This document shows, in pieces, positions 45,838 through 54,583 of a stretch of DNA of 56,181 bases (positions are counted from its first letter, which is position 1; each line of letters opens with the position of its first letter). Position numbers and translations under genes: made by a program. The DNA lies in NCBI GenBank assembly GCA_902762655.1, contig CACWOZ010000018.1, forward strand, positions 1-56,181. The letters run 5' to 3'. Origin of the DNA: an uncultured Bacteroidia bacterium. GTDB lineage: Bacteria; Bacteroidota; Bacteroidia; Bacteroidales; UBA932. Below the pieces are notes generated by a model. The model ran no database searches. It saw only the letters and a list, made by a program, of their open reading frames with translations, and was not told the origin of the DNA.

Positions 45838-48266
45838 ACTTTGACGATGGTCTTGTGGTAGGTATTGCCGTTGTAACTGATGGTAACGGAATAGCGGCCG
45901 GGTGCAAGCCTGGTCATATTCACGATCAGGGGGTCGAAACCGCTGAATACGGATGTCTCTTCGTACACCACCTTTCCGGTGGAGTTCACGATGCGCACGT
46001 AGGTCTCGGCGGGCTGTTCGGTGCGGATTACAAGGTCGGTGGTGACAGGATTAGGATAGGTTTCGGCGAGGTCCGAGAGATCAGCCTTCACCAGTACGGG
46101 AATGGTAATTCCGAAGGACTTGTCGCCGTCCCAGGCAGAGATTCTCAGCTCCGCAGCGCCTGCCTTGTCCGCGGTGATTTTTGCAGAAGAGCCGTCGAAG
46201 TTCAGGGCGATGATGTCGCCGTCCTGCTTGACACTGCAGCGGAAAGTCATCTCATCCCCGTCCGGATCCGAGAACATCGAAGATATAGCAAGGGTCTTTC
46301 CGGAACCGGAGCCATATAGGATGATGCCTTCCTGCTCTGCCTTAAGCACGGGGGCGTGGTTGTCCGGGGTGCGTACGCTCTTTATCTCAGACACTTCGGA
46401 GAAATTCCCCGAACGGTCGTAGGCATACAAGGCGAAGTAGTAGGTCGTGGAATAGTTGAGGTCGGGAATGGTCTCTTTTATTATATCGCCAGCCGCCTTG
46501 TCGTCAGTCCTGGAGTCGAGGACGGTCACACCTGCCGGCACGGACGCGATGCTGCCTGTACGCACGGCCGCCTCGTCAGTGCCGTATAAAATCCTGGCTC
46601 CGAAGGCCTTGGTATCATCTTCATCGGCCGGTACCTTCCAGGCGACATCGACGGTCTTGCGGACGGCTGTCAGGCTATAGTCGGCCACCTTGTCCGGGGC
46701 AATGTCGGAGTGGGGCGCGCCAAGCTCCAGGGATGCTGTAACATCAGCCCACGGCCCTACATAGTGCTTGCTGTCGGTGTGGGAGTTATCCGCACCTTCA
46801 AGCAGCAGACGCTTGCACTCTTCATTGGTGAATCCTTGCCCTCCCAGATAAGATATGATCAGCGCCAGGGCTCCGCTGATGTGAGGACAGGCCATGGATG
46901 TGCCGGACATGTAGCCGTAGTCGGTGTAGTCGTAATCTTCCAGGACGCGGGTGGCGTAGAGATTGAAAATCTGCCCGCGGCTGTATTCTTGCTCATCGTA
47001 CTCGGGGCCGTCTCCTTCGTACAGGCCGTCTCCTCCAGGGGCGCATATGTCCACCCAGTTGCCATAGTTGGAGTAATAAGCACGTGTGTATCCCGCAGTG
47101 CCGGCGCCCACCGCTATCACCGGCTCATAGGCGCAGATGGGGTCGTAGTCGATGGCTTCATTCCCTGCGGCGAAGCATACCAGGCCTCCTTTCATCGGGG
47201 AGCCCGGGAGTTGGTTGCCGTCCTTGTCGCAGCCAGCATACTCGATGAAATAGTCTATGGCCTTCTTGAGCACATTGGGGATTGTTTCCTTCTTGAACTC
47301 TGCCAGTTCCGAGGCTGAGACCTTTCCATCCTCGTTGGCATCTGCATAATAGCCCCAGCTGTTCTGGCTTATGACGGCTCCGTGGTCGGCCCCCCATTTG
47401 ATTGCCGCCGCCGTGTTCTCGTCCGATGCCCCGTCATCTTCCGTAAAAATCTGGCAACTCAGAATCCTGGCTCCTGCGATACCTTTGGAATAGTCTCCGC
47501 CTGCAATCCCGGCTACTCCTATGCCGTTGTTGCGTATTGCAGCGATGGTGCCGGCCACGTGGGTGCCGTGCGAGTCGGAGGTCACAACATAATTGTTCTT
47601 GACGAAGTTCTTGCTGCCGTTGAATCCGGCTGCGATGCAGTTGGCGGCTATGTCGGGGTGATTAAGGTCTACACCTCCGTCCACCACGGCCACTATAACG
47701 TTCTTGCTGCCTGTCGTGTATTTTTCCCACACCGGAAGCAGGTTCATGTCTGCTCCCTGGTTGGTGAATTTGCTGATGCCGTATGTGGAGTTGGATTTGG
47801 TGCAGTCCAACTTGAGTGACTTGTCATTATAGAGGTCCCACTGCCATTTGAAGTAGGGGTCGTTCGGGATGGCACTGCGCTTCTTTATCTTGCGGGGGAA
47901 ATCCACATTCACTATCCCATCGGTGGCGACGAGCATGTCTCCCGCCTTTGTCTTGGTCATGTCCTCGTCGAAAACAAGCTTGTAAAACAAGTGCAGTCCT
48001 GCTTTGCGGGTGCGCTCTTCAAACTCCCCGGCATCTGGGAAAACGCGCTCATAATGCACTCCCCCCAGGCCTTCGAGGGGTGATGGGCCGCCCTTGGTTG
48101 CCGCTTCCAGACTGGTGGCGAAGTTCTCATCCACCTCGATGATGGCGCTTACAATTGCAGCTTGTTCTGTGGTTTCGTTCTCTTCTCCTGGCGCGATTAT
48201 GCGGTTCTCATCGACAGAACACGCAACCACCGACAGGAGGCATGCGGTCAATACTATTCTCTTCAT
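45834..48266 (-). CDS. subtilisin-like serine protease with T9SS sorting domain
   Basis: 810 residues. A signal with lipobox VVAC (Cys16) is followed by a pro-region (about 30-140) and an S8 catalytic domain with Asp in AVVDGGVDLNHPD, His in DSHGTHVAGTIAA and Ser in SGTSMACPHISGALALI. A canonical EF-hand loop DANEDGKVSASE is inserted between His and Ser. Then come a fibronectin III-like part, a cadherin-like part, and a type A C-terminal sorting domain (TYPNPVTTDLVI ... GRYSVTISYNGNTYHKTIVKV in pieces). ATG 48266 overlaps the preceding stop (TAATG). Confidence 0.92.
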   Translation of the reverse strand: MKRIVLTACLLSVVACSVDENRIIAPGEENETTEQAAIVSAIIEVDENFATSLEAATKGGPSPLEGLGGVHYERVFPDAGEFEERTRKAGLHLFYKLVFDEDMTKTKAGDMLVATDGIVNVDFPRKIKKRSAIPNDPYFKWQWDLYNDKSLKLDCTKSNSTYGISKFTNQGADMNLLPVWEKYTTGSKNVIVAVVDGGVDLNHPDIAANCIAAGFNGSKNFVKNNYVVTSDSHGTHVAGTIAAIRNNGIGVAGIAGGDYSKGIAGARILSCQIFTEDDGASDENTAAAIKWGADHGAVISQNSWGYYADANEDGKVSASELAEFKKETIPNVLKKAIDYFIEYAGCDKDGNQLPGSPMKGGLVCFAAGNEAIDYDPICAYEPVIAVGAGTAGYTRAYYSNYGNWVDICAPGGDGLYEGDGPEYDEQEYSRGQIFNLYATRVLEDYDYTDYGYMSGTSMACPHISGALALIISYLGGQGFTNEECKRLLLEGADNSHTDSKHYVGPWADVTASLELGAPHSDIAPDKVADYSLTAVRKTVDVAWKVPADEDDTKAFGARILYGTDEAAVRTGSIASVPAGVTVLDSRTDDKAAGDIIKETIPDLNYSTTYYFALYAYDRSGNFSEVSEIKSVRTPDNHAPVLKAEQEGIILYGSGSGKTLAISSMFSDPDGDEMTFRCSVKQDGDIIALNFDGSSAKITADKAGAAELRISAWDGDKSFGITIPVLVKADLSDLAETYPNPVTTDLVIRTEQPAETYVRIVNSTGKVVYEETSVFSGFDPLIVNMTRLAPGRYSVTISYNGNTYHKTIVKV

Positions 48267-49126
48267 TATCTCTTCGGGATGAAGACTACCCTCCAGTATC
48301 CTCCCTTGTCGGGACCTACTCGTTTGAGGGCGCCGGTCTTCTTCAGGTTTGCGATATGTTTTTCTACTCCTTTGTCGGAGATGCCCAGTATCCGGGCCAG
48401 GTCGGCCGTGGTATTGCGGGGATGGTTTGCCAGGATTTCCAGTATGCGGGTGGAATTCTTGACTGCCGGGGCGGGAATCTCTGCTGGTGCGGAGGTTGCT
48501 GCCGGCTTTTCCGGCGCTGTATTTGCGCACCACCTGCATTCTGCCGCCGGTGCCAGCACATCATCCGCATGACTGGTGAAGATATCCGCGATATCTTCCT
48601 TGACTGCTGACCGCAGAAGTTTGGAATACGCCTCCGGATCCTTTACGGAAAGGAGTGGAAGGCCGAATTCCATCTGCAGCAGATTCATCAGCAGGCGGGC
48701 CATGATGTCGTTGCCCTCAGGCCAGAGTCCGGCATCGCTCACGCGGAAGTGTATCATAAGGCTGGCCGCATACAGGCCTTTCTCCTTGATGCTGCGCGCA
48801 TGCATCCTTGCCTCGTTGGCTTCATGGCAGATTCTCTGGAGAGCCTGCTCGGAGCGCACCTTGTTGCAGTCGAACCTGTAACTGCGCAAGGCCTTGGCTG
48901 CCAGCATCTTTATACGATAGCCACTCCATATCTGATGACTGGCTGCATCTTTCGCAGCCGCCTCGTAGGCCTCTTTGAGGTCCAGGTTAAGCAACTGTTC
49001 GGCAATTGTCTTGCCCTCGCTGCTGATGCCCTCGCCGAGCAGGCGCGTGTTCTGCGCCAGCGTCAGGGTCGACCCTTCCAGGGCTGTGGAGTTGGTAATC
49101 AGTATATAAAGTTCAGACTCACCCAT
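48266..49126 (-). CDS. degenerate Fic-domain protein with winged helix
   Basis: 286 residues from ATG 49126. The N-terminus has the class II Fic inhibitory pattern SxxxEG (ITNSTALEGSTLTLAQNTRLL). The Fic core is recognisable (ALQRICHEANEARMH, WPEGNDIMARLLMNLLQMEF), but the HPFxxGNxR motif has become GLWPEGNDI, losing the catalytic His and the Arg. The C-terminal winged helix (TTADLARILGISDKGVEKHI) is followed by DKGGYWRV. It is probably a non-catalytic regulator. It is transcribed from a leaderless-type promoter and coupled to the T9SS protease by TAATG. Confidence 0.75.
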   Translation of the reverse strand: MGESELYILITNSTALEGSTLTLAQNTRLLGEGISSEGKTIAEQLLNLDLKEAYEAAAKDAASHQIWSGYRIKMLAAKALRSYRFDCNKVRSEQALQRICHEANEARMHARSIKEKGLYAASLMIHFRVSDAGLWPEGNDIMARLLMNLLQMEFGLPLLSVKDPEAYSKLLRSAVKEDIADIFTSHADDVLAPAAECRWCANTAPEKPAATSAPAEIPAPAVKNSTRILEILANHPRNTTADLARILGISDKGVEKHIANLKKTGALKRVGPDKGGYWRVVFIPKR

Positions 49127-49134
49127 ATTGTATG

Positions 49135-49142
49135 CAAAGGTA
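49135..49142 (-). promoter_or_regulatory. -7 promoter box for the degenerate Fic-protease operon
   Basis: TACCTTTG on the minus strand ends 8 nt before ATG 49126. Confidence 0.6.
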
Positions 49143-49154
49143 ACAAAAAATCCA

Positions 49155-49162
49155 TATCTTTG
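49155..49162 (+). promoter_or_regulatory. -7 promoter box for the DUF456 gene
   Basis: TATCTTTG ends 7 nt before ATG 49170. With the minus-strand box at 49135-49142 it forms a compact divergent promoter pair, both nearly leaderless. Confidence 0.6.
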
Positions 49163-49169
49163 CAGAACT

Positions 49170-49655
49170 ATGACAGCACTCGAAATCTTTGCGATAATAT
49201 GCGCCGCCGTTGGCGTAATCGGCAGCATCCTCCCCGGTCTGCCCGGGCCGCCCCTCAGTTGGGTGGGACTCCTGCTGGTTTTCTTTGCGGGAAACCGCGG
49301 TGAATGCGAACCGGTCACCAGCACCTTCCTGCTGGTCTGGCTCGGAATTACCACCATTGTCACCATCCTCGACTACATCGTGCCGGGATGGTTCGCCAAG
49401 AAAACCGGCGGCCACAAGGAAGCCTCCTGGGGCGCCATCATAGGCCTCTTCGCCGGCATGTTCCTGACTCCTGTAGGGATGATGGCCGGAGCGCTGATCG
49501 GCGCATTCGTAGGGGAGTTCTTCTTCGCGAAACAAGATGCACCGAGTTCCGTAAAAGCGGCCATCGGTGCATTCCTGGGTTTTATTTTCGGTACCGGAAT
49601 CAAACTCGTCGCTTCCGGCATCATGCTGTTCTACGTCCTCAAATTCATTCTCTGA
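49170..49655 (+). CDS. DUF456 family membrane protein
   Basis: 161 residues, four or five helices, rich in Gly. Typical DUF456 features: AAVGVIGSILPGLPGPPLSWVG split over the first two helices, TILDYIVPGWFAKKTGGHK and GALIGAFVGEFFF. ATG 49170 is preferred over an in-frame ATG at 49128, which precedes the promoter. Function unknown. Confidence 0.85.
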   Translation: MTALEIFAIICAAVGVIGSILPGLPGPPLSWVGLLLVFFAGNRGECEPVTSTFLLVWLGITTIVTILDYIVPGWFAKKTGGHKEASWGAIIGLFAGMFLTPVGMMAGALIGAFVGEFFFAKQDAPSSVKAAIGAFLGFIFGTGIKLVASGIMLFYVLKFIL

Positions 49656-49666
49656 GGCCGGCTGTC

Positions 49667-50404
49667 CTAGCAGTAGAGTCCGCCATTTACGGGGATTACC
49701 TGGCCGGTGATGTAGGATGACAGGTCGCTGGCCAGGAAGAGGGCTGCGTTCGCAATGTCCTCGGGGGTGCCTCCGCGGCGCAGGGGGATCTGTTTCAGAT
49801 ATTCCTCACGCACAGCTTCGGGCAGGGCGTTGGTCATGTCCGACACGATGAAGCCCGGGGCGATGCTGTTGGCGCGTATGCCGCGGGAACCCATCTCCTT
49901 CGCTACCGACTTGGCCATGGCGATGAGGCCAGCCTTGGTGGCTGCGTAGTTCACCTGACCGGGATTTCCCATCTGGCCTGCAATCGATGCCATGTTGATG
50001 ATGCTGCCGCTCTTGGCGCGTGCCATTGCGGGGAGTACCGCATGCATATAGTTGAAGGCAGATTTCATGTTCACTGCGATCACCGCATCCCACTGCTGTT
50101 CGGTCATGCGCATTGCAAGGCCGTCCTTGGTGATGCCTGCGTTGTTGACGAGGATGTCGATCTTGCCGAAGTCGGCGAGCACCTGCTCTACGACCTGCTG
50201 AGTCTGTTCGAAATCGGCGGCATTGCTTTCGTATGCCTTTACCTTGTGGCCGAGGGCGGCGATTTCCGCCACGGTCTCCTGATTCACTACGAGGTCGGTG
50301 AATGCCACGTCGGCGCCTTCAGCAGCGTACTTCAGTGCGATTGCCTTTCCGATTCCTCTTGATGCGCCCGTAATGAGGGCGACTTTTCCATCTAAAAGTC
50401 CCAT
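49667..50404 (-). CDS. fabG: 3-oxoacyl-ACP reductase FabG
   Basis: 245 residues of the short-chain dehydrogenase family: TGASRGIGKAIA (NADPH loop), NNAGIT, catalytic Ser in INMASIAGQMGN, YAATKAG with Tyr and Lys, and IAPGFIVSDMT. Length and motif spacing fit the elongation-cycle reductase of fatty-acid synthesis. No other fab genes are adjacent. The M24 peptidase gene ends 14 nt upstream on the same strand. Confidence 0.93.
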   Translation of the reverse strand: MGLLDGKVALITGASRGIGKAIALKYAAEGADVAFTDLVVNQETVAEIAALGHKVKAYESNAADFEQTQQVVEQVLADFGKIDILVNNAGITKDGLAMRMTEQQWDAVIAVNMKSAFNYMHAVLPAMARAKSGSIINMASIAGQMGNPGQVNYAATKAGLIAMAKSVAKEMGSRGIRANSIAPGFIVSDMTNALPEAVREEYLKQIPLRRGGTPEDIANAALFLASDLSSYITGQVIPVNGGLYC

Positions 50405-50418
50405 AGTTTTTATTGTGT

Positions 50419-51804
50419 TTAAAGATTTTTGTCTGCTGCCATGGCTGCTTCCACTTCGTCGGGAGATGCGGGAAGGCGTTCTCCTCCGAGGCGGCGGGCG
50501 CCGTCGGCGGTAACCAGCACATCATCTTCGATGCGGATGCCCCCGAAGTCGAAATACCCTTCCTCCAGCGCGCTATAGTTCACGAAGGGCTTGCCTTCCT
50601 TCTTCCACATTTCGATGAGGTCCGGGATGAAGTAGATGCCGGGCTCGTCGGTGATGACATTGCCGGGGGTGAGCCTCCGGGCCATGCGCAGAGACCGCAG
50701 CCCGAGCTGGGAAGAGCGCTTCTGGTCGGAGTCGTATCCCACCAGATCTTCGCCCAGATCCTCCATATCGTGCACGTCCAGACCCATATTGTGCCCGAGT
50801 CCGTGGGGCATGAAGAGCCCTGCGGTGCCGGCTGCAACCATCTCGTCCAGATCGCCCTTCACAAGCCCAAGCTGGCTCAGGCGGTCGAGCATGAGGCGGG
50901 CGACTGCAAGATGAACGTCGCGGTAGGCGGTCCCCGGTTTGGTTAGGGAGAAGGCCAGCTCGTGGCAGTCGTATACTGTCTGGTAGATATCCCTCTGTTT
51001 TGGGGTGTACCTGCCGCCGGTGGGGTAGGTGCGGGTGAAGTCGGACGCATAGTGCGAGTTGCCCTCCGCGCCTGCATCTATCACCATCAGCTTGCCGGGC
51101 TCAATCACGCAGGCATGTCCGTGGTTGTGGAAAACCTCGCCGTGCTGGGTCAGGATGGTCGCGAAACTTACTCCCCATCCCTCGGCGAGCGTAACTCCCT
51201 CCATCTCACCGACTATCTCCTGTTCCACCCTGCCGATGCGTATGCCTTTGCGGGCGACGGTGTGCATCTTCTGTCCCAGCACTCCGGCCGCATCGAGTTC
51301 GACTATCTCTTCCGGAGTCTTTACCAGTCGCATGCTGATTATGGCGCGGATGAGGGCTTCGGAGGGTTTGTCGATTCCCAGACTCTGCAGTTTGAGGGTG
51401 TTGTACCAGCGGGACGGGGGGATGCTGTGGATCGCGCGGCCCTGCAATATCGCCTGTGATACCGCCCAGTCGAGTTTGGAGTAGGGTTCGGTTTTCGTGA
51501 CACCGACGCGTGCGGCCTGTTCCGCCACGGTAGGCATAGGTCCGGTCCAGATGATGTCGTCTATGGAGAAGTCATCGGCGTAGATAGTCTCCGTGCCGCT
51601 GTCCAGGTCGAGAACCGCTGCAAAGCGCGGCTCGTCGATTCCGAAGTAATAGAGCCAGGTGCTGTCCTGGCGGAACTTGTAGCAGTTGTCTTTATACTGG
51701 GCGGGGGCTTCGACATTACCGATGAATACGGCGATGCCGCTTTCGCCCTTCAAGCGCCGCCGGAGTTCTTCACGGCGGGAGGCATAGGTTTCTTTTCTGA
51801 ACAT
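50419..51804 (-). CDS. Xaa-Pro aminopeptidase (M24B family)
   Basis: 461 residues. An N-terminal creatinase-like domain (1 to about 165) precedes the pita-bread fold, with metal ligands in VIDAGAEGNSHYASDFTRTYP (two Asp), the HGLGHNMGLDVHD His, and VITDEPGIYFIPD and GGIRIEDDVLVT (two Glu). It should cleave N-terminal residues before proline. The -7 box TACCTTTG ends 7 nt before the ATG. Confidence 0.93.
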   Translation of the reverse strand: MFRKETYASRREELRRRLKGESGIAVFIGNVEAPAQYKDNCYKFRQDSTWLYYFGIDEPRFAAVLDLDSGTETIYADDFSIDDIIWTGPMPTVAEQAARVGVTKTEPYSKLDWAVSQAILQGRAIHSIPPSRWYNTLKLQSLGIDKPSEALIRAIISMRLVKTPEEIVELDAAGVLGQKMHTVARKGIRIGRVEQEIVGEMEGVTLAEGWGVSFATILTQHGEVFHNHGHACVIEPGKLMVIDAGAEGNSHYASDFTRTYPTGGRYTPKQRDIYQTVYDCHELAFSLTKPGTAYRDVHLAVARLMLDRLSQLGLVKGDLDEMVAAGTAGLFMPHGLGHNMGLDVHDMEDLGEDLVGYDSDQKRSSQLGLRSLRMARRLTPGNVITDEPGIYFIPDLIEMWKKEGKPFVNYSALEEGYFDFGGIRIEDDVLVTADGARRLGGERLPASPDEVEAAMAADKNL

Positions 51805-51811
51805 ATTACTA

Positions 51812-51819
51812 CAAAGGTA
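51812..51819 (-). promoter_or_regulatory. -7 promoter box for the M24 peptidase gene
   Basis: TACCTTTG on the minus strand, ending 7 nt before ATG 51804. Confidence 0.6.
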
Positions 51820-51838
51820 ACAATTTCCGGGGAAATAC

Positions 51839-52807
51839 CTATTTCTCTACACAGGCCAGGGTGGCAGCGGAAATGCGCAGATGCCTGCCGTCCGGCGCTA
51901 CGGCCCTGATGGCCCGCTCGCATGCCACGATGGTCGCCCCGGTCGTGTACACGTCGTCCACCAGCAGAATGTGGCGCGGGGCGGCCGTCCTGCTCTGCCG
52001 TTCTCCGCAGGGTAGGGCCGGCCCGGCCGGTTCTTCTCCGGGCATGGCCTCGCAGGCCGGTTTTCCGCCGGGGAGGGGCAGCACCGGCAGTTGGAATCGC
52101 CGGACCCGGAAGGCGCCGGCGACGTTGCGCGCGCGGCCGGCAGCATCCAGATGGGTTTGTGTGCCGGTGTGCCGCGCGCGCACCAGCATCTTCCCGTTGC
52201 AAGGTACGCCCAGCACCCCCGCCACCTCGCGCGCGATGATCTCCGCCTGATTATATCCCCTCTGCCATCTCCGCACCCAATGCAGCGGCACCGGCACCAC
52301 CAAATCCACGTCCTTGAATAGCGGGCTACTCTTCAAAATCTTCCCCAACTCCCGTGCGAAATAACGTCCCTCCCGGAAACCCCGCCTGTACTTCAGTAAC
52401 TTGGTAATCTCCCGGAAGCCACCCTTGTAATAGAACATCGCCACCGCATACCCGTATGGCTGATACTTTACATCCTGGCCCATATTCCTCTGTATCAGAC
52501 TGTTGAATGACTCCGCCATCGGATTCTCCCGCAACTTCCAGAACCTTGTCAACGGCACATCCCCACTGCATCTTTCGCATAAAAAACGCCCGGCCCTCCA
52601 GCCCTCTGCCCTCTTCGCATCCTCTTCGCCCTCGCCGCCGATTCCGCCCTCTGCACGCAACGTCTTTCCGCAGGCCAGGCAAACCCGCGGGAAAAACAGA
52701 TCCGACACCGCCCTCCATAACCAAAATATAATACTTCCAATGTAACCTTCCTTAAACAGTATTTCTCTTTCAAGGCCTTTGCTGCAATAGTGAAAGAAAT
52801 GTTTCAT
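51839..52807 (-). CDS. comF: ComF family phosphoribosyltransferase-like protein
   Basis: 322 residues from ATG 52807 (an in-frame ATG at 52867 is also possible). The N-terminal zinc knuckle CLACG...CERC is followed by TRFWKLRENPMAE, then VPVPLHWVRRWQRGYNQAE and the PRPP loop HILLVDDVYTTGAT. The protein is longer than the usual 220-250. A Glu/Gly/Lys-rich insert lies inside the zinc knuckle, and three degenerate 10-residue repeats (LPGGKPACEA, MPGEEPAGPA, LPCGERQSRT) sit just before the PRPP loop. ComF is linked to DNA uptake in other bacteria. Confidence 0.9.
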   Translation of the reverse strand: MKHFFHYCSKGLEREILFKEGYIGSIIFWLWRAVSDLFFPRVCLACGKTLRAEGGIGGEGEEDAKRAEGWRAGRFLCERCSGDVPLTRFWKLRENPMAESFNSLIQRNMGQDVKYQPYGYAVAMFYYKGGFREITKLLKYRRGFREGRYFARELGKILKSSPLFKDVDLVVPVPLHWVRRWQRGYNQAEIIAREVAGVLGVPCNGKMLVRARHTGTQTHLDAAGRARNVAGAFRVRRFQLPVLPLPGGKPACEAMPGEEPAGPALPCGERQSRTAAPRHILLVDDVYTTGATIVACERAIRAVAPDGRHLRISAATLACVEK

Positions 52808-52950
52808 ATTCTTTTTTCTGCAAGTTCGGGGTGTTTTCCGGGCTTTCCAAATAATATGCGGAAACATAAATTTTTAATGGTTTTTTATGGTTTCACCCTA
52901 CCGGCAACAATCTTCGGAAAAATTGCTATCTTGCAGAAAATTAAAGGAAT

Positions 52951-53538
52951 ATGGCAGAATCTTATGGTGACAGAATCATCTCTCTGGTGGAGCAGATGAA
53001 GCATAACGGCGAGGAAATGTGCATCTGGATGAACATTCCTCTCGCGCGTCAGGCTCTGGACCTGATCCGCACGATTCCCGACGAGGAGGGTGAGTCTCCG
53101 CTTAGCAAGGCATACGCCTGTAATGCGGTGATGGAACACCTTTCCGAGTACGACACGCCCCGTCTGGGGCTGGAGATTCTCCGGCAGGAACTTGAGTTTC
53201 TGCTGGTGTCCGACGAAAAATCCGACTGGCTTACGGAGGAGTCCGTGCTGGCGGATATCGAGCGCCTGGAGGCCTATATCGATCCGGACCATATCTCCAA
53301 CGAAGAGTTTTCCGCCAAGTATGGCCGCACGCTGAAGTTCGATCCCATAGAGCGCACCCAGATCTGGGAAGATAACATCTACAATGCCGAATCGGCGGCC
53401 TTCGGGCTGTTGGCCGACACCCCGCGCGGGAAGGGATTCTACCATGCGCACTGGCCTGTGCTTCAGCGGGTTTTGGCCCTTCGAGGCATCCCCTGGAAAA
53501 CTCCTCATCAGTTGAATCCCAAGGTTATGTTCGACTAA
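52951..53538 (+). CDS. hypothetical protein
   Basis: 195 residues, no signal peptide, acidic and helical (IISLVEQMKHNGEEMCIWMN, RLGLEILRQELEFLLVSDEK). Near the end is YHAHWPVLQRVLALRGIPW. I do not recognise the family. It lies 11 nt before a DUF1963 gene and is probably co-transcribed. A TATCTTG sequence at 52927-52933, one T short of the -7 consensus, may be its promoter. Confidence 0.7.
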   Translation: MAESYGDRIISLVEQMKHNGEEMCIWMNIPLARQALDLIRTIPDEEGESPLSKAYACNAVMEHLSEYDTPRLGLEILRQELEFLLVSDEKSDWLTEESVLADIERLEAYIDPDHISNEEFSAKYGRTLKFDPIERTQIWEDNIYNAESAAFGLLADTPRGKGFYHAHWPVLQRVLALRGIPWKTPHQLNPKVMFD

Positions 53539-53549
53539 ATCGCAGGAGT

Positions 53550-54275
53550 ATGGCTATAGGGATTCATTTTGGCGCAGTTTCTGCGCTCGCTGCCGGTTAT
53601 GGCCCGGCAGGAAAACCGGTCGGCAGTCCGGTCGTCAGTTCCGCTGCCGGCGCGCTTTTCGGCAGGAGCAAGTGGTGGGGCTTTCCGGACATGCCGGAAG
53701 AGTTGGAGTATCCGGAGGTCCCCGTCCTCGAGACGTATGTCGATGAAGACGGAAAGGATGCTGTCGACGAATACGACGATCCCCTGACCTTCATCTGCCA
53801 GATCCGCTGCTCCGATCTTGCGCCCCTCGATCCTAAGGGGCTTCTCCCGCACGAAGGCATGCTATATTTCTTCGGCGCGCTCGACTACTTCCTCGGGAAC
53901 CTCGATGCCGCACTCTCGCCCGGAATGGGGGAATGGGAATCTCGCTTTTTCAAGGTCCTGTACTCCCCGACGTGCGATAATCTCCGCACCCACAGCGTCT
54001 TATATGATGACGGGAGTGAGGCGTGCCTGCCCGTCCAGCCCCTGACTTTCTCGGCCGTCGGCTCGATGGACGATGGCTTCCGCCTTCTCGGGAAACCGTT
54101 CTTCGAGGAGGTGCAGCAGGATATGCCTGGGATGATTTCTCTTCTGCAGATTGACGGCAATGATGAATGGGATCTCCGCTTTTTCGACTGCGGGATGCTG
54201 AACTTCCTTATCTCTCCCGCCGATCTCGCCGCACGCCGCTGGGATGGCGTGCGCTGCTATCTGCATTCGGCTTAA
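53550..54275 (+). CDS. DUF1963 (YwqG-like) family protein
   Basis: 241 residues. DUF1963 features: GRSKWWGFPDMPEELEYPE (the SKxGG-P motif in altered form), PLTFICQIRCSDLAPLD, GMLYFFGALDY and a C-terminal LLQIDGNDEWDLRFFDCGML. The family is common but uncharacterised, probably cytosolic. It follows the hypothetical gene by 11 nt. Confidence 0.82.
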   Translation: MAIGIHFGAVSALAAGYGPAGKPVGSPVVSSAAGALFGRSKWWGFPDMPEELEYPEVPVLETYVDEDGKDAVDEYDDPLTFICQIRCSDLAPLDPKGLLPHEGMLYFFGALDYFLGNLDAALSPGMGEWESRFFKVLYSPTCDNLRTHSVLYDDGSEACLPVQPLTFSAVGSMDDGFRLLGKPFFEEVQQDMPGMISLLQIDGNDEWDLRFFDCGMLNFLISPADLAARRWDGVRCYLHSA

Positions 54276-54583
54276 CCGCTGAATGCAGAGATTGTCTTTT
54301 TATCTGCCGAAAGCAGACCCTGTCTATTCAAGGCCTCTGCCCCTAAAGTACCCCGCGGCTCCCGGGCTTCGTCCTTCGGACCGCCCTCCGCCGTTCGCGC
54401 CGCTGTCCCTCCCTCAAAAAATGCAAACAGAAATCGGCCACTGAAGGCCAAAAGTGTAAAAAAGTTACCTGAAATAGACAGTTTTTTTACAAAAACAGCG
54501 TTGGGAGGCCGGTTTGTGTTGTGGTCATCGCCATTAGGAGAAAGCGTTTCATAATTCAAAATATAGTCATTAAATTTGTGTGT
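54276..54583. other. 308-bp intergenic gap with repeat-like element
   Basis: No convincing gene. At 54344-54415 lies a GC-rich stretch sharing TTCGTCCTTCGGAC, GTCCCTC and a TACCCC-like arm with the palindromic element at 16485-16616 (reverse orientation). At 54455-54463 and 54483-54491, TGTAAAAAA and TTTTTTACA form a 9-bp inverted repeat. The promoter of the following pseudogene is at 54571-54578. Confidence 0.6.
54571..54578 (+). promoter_or_regulatory. -7 promoter box before the SGNH gene remnant
   Basis: TAAATTTG, a perfect TAnnTTTG, ends 5 nt before ATG 54584. Confidence 0.6.

Noticed and set aside
54272-54559. 95-codon minus-strand open frame after the DUF1963 gene
   Set aside because: It overlaps the repeat-like element, shows low-complexity Ala/Gly/Arg sequence and no ribosome site or promoter.
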